From assembly GCF_041514305.1 (NCBI RefSeq), contig NZ_JBGMWH010000004.1, forward strand, positions 186,001 through 250,000: a stretch of DNA of 64,000 nt, in the 5' to 3' direction. Position numbers and translations under genes: made by a program. Positions 44,698 through 51,906 of this stretch are shown in pieces. How positions within the stretch are numbered: the stretch's first letter is position 1; every line of letters starts with the position of its first letter. The notes under the pieces are model-generated. The model saw only the letters and a list, made by a program, of their open reading frames with translations. It was not told the DNA's origin and made no database searches. This DNA is from Salinarimonas chemoclinalis (GTDB taxonomy: Bacteria; Pseudomonadota; Alphaproteobacteria; Rhizobiales; Beijerinckiaceae).

Positions 44698-45778
44698 CCG
44701 GGCGATCGTCCGCCCCGCCCGACGCCGCGACCCGCCGCGCGAGCAGGTCCTCGAGATGCAGGCGCATCGCCGCGCCGATCGCCTCGGGCGTGAAGCGCGC
44801 GACGCTCGCGCGCCCGCGGGCGCGCAGCGCCTCGAGCGGCCCCGGGGCGTCGCCGTGACGACGACGCACGTCGCGCAGCGTGGCGGCGAGGGTGCCGACG
44901 TCGACCTCGGCCCAGGACGCGGGCGGCTCCCGCGTCGCGAAGCCGAAGCGCTCGCGGGTCTGCGGGTCGGAGATCGGCACGCGCGCGAAGGGCACCGGCA
45001 GCGCGCAACCCGCGTCCATGTAGTCCATGTTGCCGCCGTAGCCCGTGGCGACGACGACGTTTCCCGCGGCCATCGCGTCGCTCAGGCACAGCCCCCAGCC
45101 CTCCGCGCGATGGGCGCTCACGCAGCAGTCGCCGAGCCGATGCAGCGCGGCGATCTCGGCGTCGCTCGCCGGGCCGTGCCAGGGCACGATCCCCGGCAGC
45201 GCCGCCAGCGCGGGCGGCAGCGGCGTCGGGGTCTTGACCACGAAGGCGGGCGCGCCGTCGGGGAACGCGGCCGCGAAGGCGGCGATCGCGGCCTCGACGT
45301 TCTTGCGGGGCTCCAGCCGGCCGACGAGGTAGAACACGAAGCGCCCCGGCGCCAGGCCGAGCCGTCGTGACAGAGCGGCGGCCTCCCGCTCCGTCGCCTC
45401 GGGCGGGGCGACCACGTGCGGCACGACCCGCACCGGCCGCCCGGCCGTCGCGAGGACGTCGCGGCAGAAGCGCGACGCCGTCCAGATCTCGTCCACCATC
45501 CCGAGCCAGCGCAGCATCTGCTCGGGCAGGCGGTCGGGCTCCCACACGGCGTAGCCGACGACGGGCCGACCGGCGATGCCGGGCAGCGCCCGCGCCCAAG
45601 TGGGGTAGGACCACGGCTCGTCGTGCAGCACGACGACGTCGGCCGCCTCGGGCTCGGCGACGAGGCGCACCCCGGCGGCGGCGAGCGCGGCGCGCGCCTC
45701 CGCTCCGGCCCGGCGATGGCTGCGGTAGCGGCCGACCCGGTAGCAGACCGAGACGGGGCCGGCTCCCTCGCCGCTCAC
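44657..45778 (-). CDS. Glycosyltransferase, GT-B fold (family 4-like)
   Basis: 373 residues. GTG start overlapping the previous stop (GTGA). The C-terminal half has the GT4 nucleotide-sugar region: FYLVGRLEPRKNVEAAI, then AHRAEGWGLCLSDAMAAGN, the E-x7-E-type motif, followed by GGNMDYM. The N-terminal half is short, with LHDEPWSYPTWARAL. It would move a sugar from an NDP-sugar to an unknown acceptor in the cytoplasm. Third gene of an amine oxidase-glycosyltransferase-glycosyltransferase operon. Confidence 0.83.
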   Translation of the reverse strand: MSGEGAGPVSVCYRVGRYRSHRRAGAEARAALAAAGVRLVAEPEAADVVVLHDEPWSYPTWARALPGIAGRPVVGYAVWEPDRLPEQMLRWLGMVDEIWTASRFCRDVLATAGRPVRVVPHVVAPPEATEREAAALSRRLGLAPGRFVFYLVGRLEPRKNVEAAIAAFAAAFPDGAPAFVVKTPTPLPPALAALPGIVPWHGPASDAEIAALHRLGDCCVSAHRAEGWGLCLSDAMAAGNVVVATGYGGNMDYMDAGCALPVPFARVPISDPQTRERFGFATREPPASWAEVDVGTLAATLRDVRRRHGDAPGPLEALRARGRASVARFTPEAIGAAMRLHLEDLLARRVAASGGADDRPVSPGTPRGAAARG

Positions 45779-47523
45779 CACCCGAGGCCTTCGTCGGGCG
45801 CCTCGACGCCGATGGCGACGACGCCGTACTTGGCGAGCCAGGCGAGGCTGCGCAGCCCCGCTGCGCGGCTCGCCCGCGGCAGCGTCTCGAGCAGCGCGTC
45901 GACGCTCGCGGCACCGCTCTCCAGGCGGGCCACGAGGCGGTCGATCTGGAAGTCGTCGAGCAGGATCGGGCGCGCGAGCGTCGCGATCGGCAGCCGGCGC
46001 AGCCCGGCGAGGGCGAAGCGCGGGTCGGGATCGGCGAGGGTCACCCGCGATTCGGGCGTCAGCGCGCGGGTGGGGTGGCCCGCGAACATCGCGAACAGGT
46101 CCGGAAAGTCCGGATGCACGGTCGTGCGCTCGGGCGCGCGCCCGCCGAGGACCGGCGCCTCGGCGCGCAGGGCGGCGAGCTCCGCCCAGAGATCCTCGTA
46201 GAGCCGCACCACGCGACGCCAGTCGTAGACGGACTCGGCCCGCCGACGCCCGGCGGCGCCCATCGTGCGGCGCAGGTCCGCGTTCCCCGCGAGCCGCGCG
46301 ATGGCGTGCGCGGCGGCGTCGACGTCGACGGCGATGCACTGCGCCGCGAAGGCGATGTGGGCGAAGTGGTCGAAGCTCGCGCGCGCGTGCTCGTCGGCCA
46401 TGTCGATCCCCGCCCCGGCGGGCGCCATCAGGGTCGGCACGCGAAAGCCCGTCTGCCCCTCGACCACCGTCTCGCGATAGCCGTTCCAGTCGGCGACGAC
46501 GCAGGGCAGCCCCGCCGCCATCGCCTCCACCGGCGTCAGGCCGAACGTCTCCTGGACGTTGTCGGGCAGCGAGACGAACAGGTCGGCGGCGGCCCAGCTC
46601 GCGTCGGCGCGCGGCGTCTCGCGCCCGTCGATCCAGTGCACGGGAACGGAGGGGCAGAACAGCCGGCTCGCGGCGCGGAAGTTCCGCTCGGCCTCCTCGT
46701 CGGCGAACTGCCCGACGAGGACGAGATGCAGGTCGGCCTCCTCCCCGGCCCGGCGGGCCGCGAGCTCGATCGCGCGAAACAGCGGCACCGGATGCGCCTT
46801 CGAGCGGTGGTCGAGGCGCCCGAAGCCGAGCGCGACGACGGCGTCCTCGGCGATCCCGAGCTCGGCGCGAAGGCCCCGTCCCGCCGCCTCGCGCTCGGCC
46901 GTGCGGGCGAAGCGGTCGAGATGGACGCCGAGCGGGATCACGGGGAAGCGCACGGGCGTGTCGGGCACGATGAAGCCGCGGGCGCCGAGATAGTCGCGCC
47001 AGCCGTCGAGGACGTGGCGGATCGCCTGCCGCGCGCAGTCCGAGGTGCAGATCAGCGCGTCCCAGGGCTGGGTCGGCGCGACGACGAGGTCGCGGATCGA
47101 GCGGATCACCCGCTCCGTCGCGACCGAGTGCGTGATCCCGCACAGGCTGTAGCGCCGCTCGCCGACGAAGCGGCGCATCCAGGCGCCTTCCGAGATGATG
47201 GGGCCGGGCAGGAACACGCTGCCGACCTCCTCCAGCGCGGCGGCGTCGAAGGGCCGGACCCAGCGTGCGCGCGCGGCGTCGGCATGGCCGGAGACGCGCC
47301 GCCGGAAGGCCTCGAACACCTGCGGGTCCTCGGCGAGACAGGACAGCTGCGCCGCGCCGCCGTAGCGGGCGAGGGCGTCGAGGAAGCCGGCGCCGGCGGA
47401 CTGGCGGCCGACGACGTTCGCCTTGTCGCCCTCGTAGGCCTCCGGCACGTAGAGGATGGCGCACCCGGCGGCGGGATCGCTCCCGAGGTCGGAAGGCTGC
47501 GGGGTGGGCGAGGCGAGCGCCAC
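45775..47523 (-). CDS. Glycosyltransferase, GT-B fold, with C-terminal extension
   Basis: 582 residues, long for a GT4 enzyme. GFGRLDHRSKAHPVPLF opens the donor domain, and DNVQETFGLTPVEAMAAGLP carries the E-x7-E motif. After the glycosyltransferase core (about 1-420) a region of about 160 residues follows with no recognised domain, rich in Leu, Arg and Ala; it could bind the acceptor or partner. GTG start 7 bases from the amine oxidase stop, so both are one transcript. Acceptor unknown. Confidence 0.83.
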   Translation of the reverse strand: MALASPTPQPSDLGSDPAAGCAILYVPEAYEGDKANVVGRQSAGAGFLDALARYGGAAQLSCLAEDPQVFEAFRRRVSGHADAARARWVRPFDAAALEEVGSVFLPGPIISEGAWMRRFVGERRYSLCGITHSVATERVIRSIRDLVVAPTQPWDALICTSDCARQAIRHVLDGWRDYLGARGFIVPDTPVRFPVIPLGVHLDRFARTAEREAAGRGLRAELGIAEDAVVALGFGRLDHRSKAHPVPLFRAIELAARRAGEEADLHLVLVGQFADEEAERNFRAASRLFCPSVPVHWIDGRETPRADASWAAADLFVSLPDNVQETFGLTPVEAMAAGLPCVVADWNGYRETVVEGQTGFRVPTLMAPAGAGIDMADEHARASFDHFAHIAFAAQCIAVDVDAAAHAIARLAGNADLRRTMGAAGRRRAESVYDWRRVVRLYEDLWAELAALRAEAPVLGGRAPERTTVHPDFPDLFAMFAGHPTRALTPESRVTLADPDPRFALAGLRRLPIATLARPILLDDFQIDRLVARLESGAASVDALLETLPRASRAAGLRSLAWLAKYGVVAIGVEAPDEGLGW

Positions 47524-47530
47524 GGCCGCC

Positions 47531-49519
47531 TCACTCCGCCGCGCGCGGCGCGGCGGCGCCCGACGTCTGCGGATAGGTCTCGCTCGGTTGGAACGTGGTG
47601 TCGTATCCCGGGTAATCGTTGAAGGTGAAGCCGTTGTTGAACGTGCCGCCCGAGTTGTAGACGAGGTGGATCACCGCATCGAGCGCGGTGCGCAACGCCG
47701 GCTCCGTCCAGCCGCCCTCGACACCGTAGGATTCGCCGGCGAAGTACAGGTTGGAGGCGTATGAGTAGGTCTGGTTGTAGGCCAGGAGATCGTAGCACTG
47801 CTCCCAGCCGCGCTGGCGGTAGAGCTTGGCGCAGCCGCGATAGGTCGGCTGCAGCAGCCAGTGGATGACGGTCGGCGTCTGCCGCGTGTCCACCCACTTG
47901 AGGATGCTCTCGCCCAGAGTCGATTGCGTGATCCGCTCGAGCTCGGCCAGGACCTTCGCCCCGAGGATCGTGTCGTTGGTGTCCGCGAGCACCTTGAGCG
48001 CGTCGTCCTCCCACGTATAGCTGGCGAGGATCGCCGCGTCGTTGTTGTCGGTGCTCCACTGCACCGAGTACGCATCCTGCACGAAGGTGTCGGTGACGAT
48101 CAGCTGCGGGATCTTCGAGCCCTCGTTCCAGTAGGCCTTGTAGAGGGGATAGAACACCTTCGCGCTGGCGATGAGGTGCTGCTGGTGGAGCGCCTCCGGC
48201 ACCTGCCAGGGCAGCATCGTCGTGGTGTCGAAGCCCCGGAAGTCGATGGAGAGCTGCGTCGCCCAGATCGGGGAGGTGATCACCACGTAGTCGGCGACGA
48301 GCGCGGGCGTCGTGCGCGTGTTCACGTGCACCGAGATCGTCCCGTCCGAGTTGCGCTCGAGCGCCGAGACCGGCGTGTTGACGAAGAACGCCGCCGACAT
48401 GTCGTTCCCGTCCCGCGCGGCCGAGTAGAGCGAGCGGGTGCTGCCGGGCGCGCGCAGGTAGAACAGCATCTCCACGAGGGACTGGATGCCGCGATAGAAC
48501 GGGGATTCGAGCGGAGCGCCGTTGGTGTCGAACGGGGTCGAGTTGTACATCGGCAGGGCGTAGGCGTTGTTCAGCCCGCTCACGGTCTGCAGGTCCGAGC
48601 TGTAGCCGAACATCACGCAGCGGATGAACCACATGGCGCTGATCGCGTAGAACGCACCCCAGGAGCCGTCGCCGGAGCCGATCGTGTAGAACAGGTCCGA
48701 TTCGTAGGGCGTCATGCCGAAGCCGCCGAACCAGCCGTCGCCGGCGTATTGCGCGGGCGTGATCGCCTCGGTGAAGACGAGGTCCGAGAAGGACATCTTG
48801 TCGTAGTTGTTCGCGATCTGCTGCCAGAGCGTGTCCCAGGCCGGGCCGTCCTGCGCGTAGACCGGCGCCGCGATCCCGGTGAACAGGTCGATGAGCGCGT
48901 CGACCTTGCGCGCGACCTCCTGCAAATCCGGGTTGTCGGGCTGGCCGCCGTCGGGCCAGTCGATCATCGTCGGCCGGTCGTAGACGTCGTTCGGCCCGAG
49001 CCCGTTGTTCATGTAGATGCCGGTGCCGCCCTTGGTCTGCCCCGGGTTGGGGAAGTCCGAGAGGTTGGCGAAGGTCGGGTTCGGGTTGCCGGACCAGCGC
49101 TGGTCCTGGTTGAGGAAGTAGGCGAGCAGGCAGTTCGTCGACTTGCCCGGCGGCTCGCCGCCCTTCACGTCGTTGAAGAAGGGCATGCGCATGGCGCCGA
49201 GCTCGTAGGCGGTGGTGCCGAAGCTCTTGCGCTCGGTGTAGAGGCGTCCCCCGAGCCGGCTGGTCGCCTCGAAGATGCGCACCTGGTAGCCCGAGCGCCA
49301 CAGCTCGCGCGCGACCGTCATGCCCGCGGCGCCGGCGCCGACCACCGCCACGGTCTTGGCCGCCGGCGCGCGGGCGATCGGCTGGCCGGTCGCCCAGGAG
49401 TCGTTGAGCAGCTTGAAGTAGTTGAAGCGCAGATCCGGAGGGTTGGGAAAGTCGGGCAGCCAGGGATTGGCGGATGCGTTCCGCACGTAGGGGACCGACT
49501 TCTCGAAGCCCTGTCGCAT
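47531..49519 (-). CDS. Flavin-containing amine oxidase (tryptophan/lysine 2-monooxygenase-like)
   Basis: 662 residues. FAD motif VAVVGAGAAGMTVAREL with GAGAAG at 61-66, acidic E84 in IFEATSRLGGRLYT, and a C-terminal FAD segment YFAGESYGVEGGWTEPALRTAL. Length and the 50-residue N-terminal arm (YVRNASANPWLPDFP) match the bacterial IaaM-like L-amino acid monooxygenases, which turn Lys or Trp into the amide with loss of CO2, or true L-amino acid oxidases. No signal peptide. Start behind GAGGAGG. First gene of the operon with two glycosyltransferases, behind an AT-rich box. Confidence 0.87.
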   Translation of the reverse strand: MRQGFEKSVPYVRNASANPWLPDFPNPPDLRFNYFKLLNDSWATGQPIARAPAAKTVAVVGAGAAGMTVARELWRSGYQVRIFEATSRLGGRLYTERKSFGTTAYELGAMRMPFFNDVKGGEPPGKSTNCLLAYFLNQDQRWSGNPNPTFANLSDFPNPGQTKGGTGIYMNNGLGPNDVYDRPTMIDWPDGGQPDNPDLQEVARKVDALIDLFTGIAAPVYAQDGPAWDTLWQQIANNYDKMSFSDLVFTEAITPAQYAGDGWFGGFGMTPYESDLFYTIGSGDGSWGAFYAISAMWFIRCVMFGYSSDLQTVSGLNNAYALPMYNSTPFDTNGAPLESPFYRGIQSLVEMLFYLRAPGSTRSLYSAARDGNDMSAAFFVNTPVSALERNSDGTISVHVNTRTTPALVADYVVITSPIWATQLSIDFRGFDTTTMLPWQVPEALHQQHLIASAKVFYPLYKAYWNEGSKIPQLIVTDTFVQDAYSVQWSTDNNDAAILASYTWEDDALKVLADTNDTILGAKVLAELERITQSTLGESILKWVDTRQTPTVIHWLLQPTYRGCAKLYRQRGWEQCYDLLAYNQTYSYASNLYFAGESYGVEGGWTEPALRTALDAVIHLVYNSGGTFNNGFTFNDYPGYDTTFQPSETYPQTSGAAAPRAAE

Positions 49520-49547
49520 GGCGAAGCCTCCTCGTTCGCGCCGCGCG

Positions 49548-49564
49548 CCCGGCCTCCGGCCGGG
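49548..49564 (-). promoter_or_regulatory. Leader hairpin upstream of amine oxidase
   Basis: Perfect 7-base stem CCCGGCC and GGCCGGG with a TCC loop, between the AT-rich box and the ribosome site of the amine oxidase. It would lie in the 5' leader of that message and could affect stability or translation. Confidence 0.4.
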
Positions 49565-49569
49565 TCAAT

Positions 49570-49590
49570 TTGCTTGATTTGGAAAATAAT
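49570..49590 (+). promoter_or_regulatory. AT-rich box before amine oxidase (MarR-type operator candidate)
   Basis: TTGCTTGATTT followed by GGAAAATAAT, with ATTT-GGA-AAAT symmetry. The same TTGCTTGA + 3 bases + GGAAAAT element occurs twice at 51786-51826. It stands out against GC-rich surroundings, lies 50 bases before the amine oxidase start and may be bound by the MarR protein encoded nearby. Confidence 0.5.
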
Positions 49591-49773
49591 ACCGGGAATG
49601 GCCGCGCTGTCAAACGGAGAGTTGCGTCGCTTCCCGGGGGGAATGCGGTTTCTCGTGCGAGGGTCGGCTCGCGAGACGGCCGGGCCGGCGCATGGAGCGG
49701 GCGAAAGAGGTGAAGGAGGCGAAGCGGGCGAAGGGCGCGCGCGGCGTGGAGACGACGGGCGGGGTCGTCGTCG

Positions 49774-50217
49774 TCACGGGTCCTGGAGGGCGCGAGGCGC
49801 CTCCGCGAGATCCTCGAGCAGCGCCTTGAGCGCCGCCGTCTTCGATCCACCGAACAGGCGCTCGACGTGCCGATCGTGCTCGGCGACGAGGCGGCGCAGC
49901 CGCGCCTGCATCGCCGCGCCACGGGCGGTCGCGTGGAGCAGCACGCGGCGCTGGTCCTGCGGATCGGCGACGCGGTGGACGAGGCCGCTCGCCACCATGC
50001 GGTCCGCGAGCTTGGTGAGGGCGGGGTGGTTCATCAGCACCTCCTCCGCCAGTTCGCCCATGGCGCGGCCCTGCCGATCGGCCAGGACCTCGAGCACGCG
50101 CCATTGCTCGACGCTCGCGCCCTCCTTCTGGAGCCGCGCCTCCAGGTCCGCGTGCAGCTGCCGGTGCGCACGCGCCAGGTGGTAGCTCAGATGGCTGCGG
50201 ATCGAGGGGCTGCTCAA
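49774..50217 (-). CDS. MarR-family transcriptional regulator
   Basis: 147 residues, winged helix with the recognition region MGELAEEVLMNHPALTKLADRMVASGLV and wing DPQDQRRVLLHAT near 60-95. Such dimers bind short palindromes and are released by small aromatic or amine ligands. The start is TTG, since no ATG or GTG is placed before HLSYHLARAHRQL. It is flanked by AT-rich boxes at 49570 and 50295 that may be its operators. The 254 bases between it and the amine oxidase hold no supported gene. Confidence 0.87.
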   Translation of the reverse strand: MSSPSIRSHLSYHLARAHRQLHADLEARLQKEGASVEQWRVLEVLADRQGRAMGELAEEVLMNHPALTKLADRMVASGLVHRVADPQDQRRVLLHATARGAAMQARLRRLVAEHDRHVERLFGGSKTAALKALLEDLAEAPRALQDP

Positions 50218-50294
50218 CGGGACGTGTCTCTTCGGTGCTGCTCGGACGCCCGCGGGCGTCCGAACGCGATTTGATTCCGCGCTCGTCCTATTCT

Positions 50295-50310
50295 ATTTTA
50301 CCCGGAAAAT
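50295..50310. promoter_or_regulatory. AT-rich palindrome between MarR gene and binding protein gene
   Basis: ATTTT (50295-50299) and AAAAT (50306-50310) around ACCCGG, sharing the GGAAAAT core of the other AT-rich boxes. It lies in the divergent gap, 77 bases upstream of the MarR start and 29 bases before the binding protein start, a usual place for a MarR autoregulatory site. Confidence 0.45.
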
Positions 50311-50339
50311 GAAGTGCCCATCGCGACAGGGGGTTCGGC

Positions 50340-51458
50340 TTGCCGGGAGGCATCCTTCTGAGGGGCTCGCGTACGCACGGGCTCGCCCGACCGACCATCG
50401 ACCCCGAGGCGCTCCGGCTCGGGGGGGAGCGGACCTGTCGCGTCGCCGTCCTCGTGCCGATGAACGGCTCCGCCGGGATCTGGGGTCCCTCCTGCATCTC
50501 CTGCGCGCAGCTCGCGGCCGCCGAGATCAACCGGCGCGGCGGCATCCGCGGCCTGCCGGTGGAGACGATCTTCCTCGATTCCGACGTCGCCGCCGCCGAC
50601 GCCCTCGAGGCGGAGCTCGACGAGCTGATCGGCGCGGAGGCGATCTCCGGCATCGTCGGCATGAGCGTCAGTTCGGTGCGCCGGCGCCTCAACGGGCTCG
50701 TGGCGGGGCGCGTGCCGCACGTCTACACCCCGCTGTTCGAGGGCAACGAGCGCACGCCCAACGTCTTCACCATCGGCGAGACGCCGCGCGACCAGCTCGT
50801 TCCCGCGATTCGCCACCTGACGGAACGGCTGCGGGTGCGCCGCTGGGCGCTCGTCGGCAACGACTACGTCTGGCCCCGCGCCTCCAACGCGCTGGCCAAG
50901 CGCTGCATCGCGCAGGCCGGCGGCACCGTGACCTTCGAGGGCTACGTACCCTTCGGGCTGGAGGAGCCCGGCTGGCTCGTCGAGCGGATCGTGGCGACGA
51001 AGCCCGACATCGTGCTCATGTCCCTCGTCGGCCAGGACTCGGTCGAGTTCAACCGCGCCTTCGGCGCGCACGACCTGCACCGGCGCATGTTCCGCTTCTC
51101 CACCGCCATCGAGGAGAACGTGCTGATGGCGACGGGGGCCGAGCACACCGAGCGCCTGTTCGTCTCCGCCGCCTACTTCGCCGGGCTGGAGACCGAGCGC
51201 AACCAGTCCTTCCGCGAGCGCTACCACTCGCTCCACCACGACGTCGCCCCGGCGCTGAACTCGCTCGGGCAGTCGATGTACGAGGGGCTGAGCTTCTTCG
51301 CGGCGCTCGCGAACCTGCGCCAACGCGGCCCGCGCACGCCGGTGCGCTACGAGAGCGCCCGTGGCGGGGTGTTCCACTCCAACGAACGCAAGGAGAACCC
51401 CACCTACCTCGCCCGCGCCGACGGCCTGCGCTTCTCGGTCCTCGCCCGGTTGACCTGA
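50340..51458 (+). CDS. Amide/branched-chain-type periplasmic-binding-fold protein without signal peptide (AmiC-like)
   Basis: 372 residues from a TTG start; the exact start is uncertain. The fold matches family 1/5 binding proteins for amides, urea and branched-chain amino acids: VAVLVPMNGSAGIWGPS, AAEINRRGGIRG, FTIGETPRDQL, ALVGNDYVWPRASN. No hydrophobic signal segment or lipobox precedes the domain, whereas the related protein at 53552 has one. AmiC of Pseudomonas is such a cytoplasmic sensor, controlling the amidase operon through the antiterminator AmiR; here an amidase is also nearby, but no AmiR is seen. It could instead be a transport protein with a missed upstream start. Confidence 0.8.
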   Translation: MPGGILLRGSRTHGLARPTIDPEALRLGGERTCRVAVLVPMNGSAGIWGPSCISCAQLAAAEINRRGGIRGLPVETIFLDSDVAAADALEAELDELIGAEAISGIVGMSVSSVRRRLNGLVAGRVPHVYTPLFEGNERTPNVFTIGETPRDQLVPAIRHLTERLRVRRWALVGNDYVWPRASNALAKRCIAQAGGTVTFEGYVPFGLEEPGWLVERIVATKPDIVLMSLVGQDSVEFNRAFGAHDLHRRMFRFSTAIEENVLMATGAEHTERLFVSAAYFAGLETERNQSFRERYHSLHHDVAPALNSLGQSMYEGLSFFAALANLRQRGPRTPVRYESARGGVFHSNERKENPTYLARADGLRFSVLARLT

Positions 51459-51490
51459 GCGGCGAGGGGCGGCGGGGCGGAGACCTCGCA

Positions 51491-51555
51491 GGTCGAGCCG
51501 CGGGACCCCGCCCCTGATCCGCTGCGCGGATCGTCCCCGCCCCAATGGGGCGGGA
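51491..51555 (+). repeat. GC-rich repeat, left copy
   Basis: 65-base unit that begins GTCGAGCC, contains an ACCCCGCCCC segment and an inner palindrome, and ends in CCCGCCCC-AAT-GGGGCGGG, an 8-base stem hairpin. A related copy lies at 51714-51778. It looks like a REP-type extragenic palindromic element. Confidence 0.6.
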
Positions 51556-51603
51556 CAAGCTCCTCCCCCATCGGGGGAGGTGGATCGGCGGCGAAGCCGA
51601 CGA

Positions 51604-51690
51604 GACGGAGGGGGTGCGCCGCAGGCGCCTTCGACGGAGGGGGTGCGCCGCAGGCGCCTTCGACGGAGGGGGTGCGCCGCAGGCGCCTTC
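51604..51690 (+). repeat. Three tandem 29-base repeats
   Basis: Three identical 29-base units (51604-51632, 51633-51661, 51662-51690), each starting GACGGAGGGGG and ending GCAGGCGCCTTC. The period is not a multiple of three, so it is not a coding repeat. No spacers separate the copies. It is bordered on both sides by copies of the REP-like unit. Confidence 0.85.
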
Positions 51691-51713
51691 GGCGACAGCC
51701 GAAACAGGCACGC

Positions 51714-51778
51714 GTCGAGCCGGGCGACCCCGCCCCCTGGCTCGCTGCGCTCGCCGTCCCCGCCCCAATGGGGCGGGA
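51714..51778 (+). repeat. GC-rich repeat, right copy
   Basis: Related to 51491-51555: the same GTCGAGCC start, GACCCCGCCCC segment and CCCGCCCC-AAT-GGGGCGGG hairpin end. The inner palindrome differs (GCTCGCTGCGCTCGC-like here), which suggests two diverged members of a repeat family. Confidence 0.6.
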
Positions 51779-51785
51779 GGTCTCG

Positions 51786-51826
51786 TTGCTTGAATTGGAA
51801 AATTATTGCTTGAAACGGAAAATAAT
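51786..51826 (+). promoter_or_regulatory. Tandem AT-rich boxes before flotillin gene
   Basis: Two direct copies with a 20-base period, each starting TTGCTTGAA and containing GGAAAATTA or GGAAAATAA; the first has AATT-GGAA-AATT symmetry. A 20-base spacing is about two helical turns, so two protein dimers could bind on one face of the DNA. It ends 80 bases before the flotillin start. Related to the box at 49570-49590. Confidence 0.5.
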
Positions 51827-51906
51827 CTGGGCTACGGATTCGGGACGCTTTCCGCCTGGGAGGAGCCCGTCCGACGCGGGCCGTCCCGAACGTCCGGGAG
51901 ATCCGC

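Larger units (their letters stand above)
51459..51906. other. 448-base non-coding spacer, repeat-rich
   Basis: No gene is supported. It holds two copies of a dispersed-type repeat, a three-copy tandem repeat between them, several 8-base stem hairpins (for example CCCGCCCC/GGGGCGGG and CCTCCCCC/GGGGGAGG), and at its right end two AT-rich boxes. The hairpins may end transcription of the binding protein gene. Confidence 0.7.

Noticed and set aside
51604..51690. CRISPR-like repeat cluster
   Set aside because: The three 29-base copies are back to back with no spacers and no cas genes are near.
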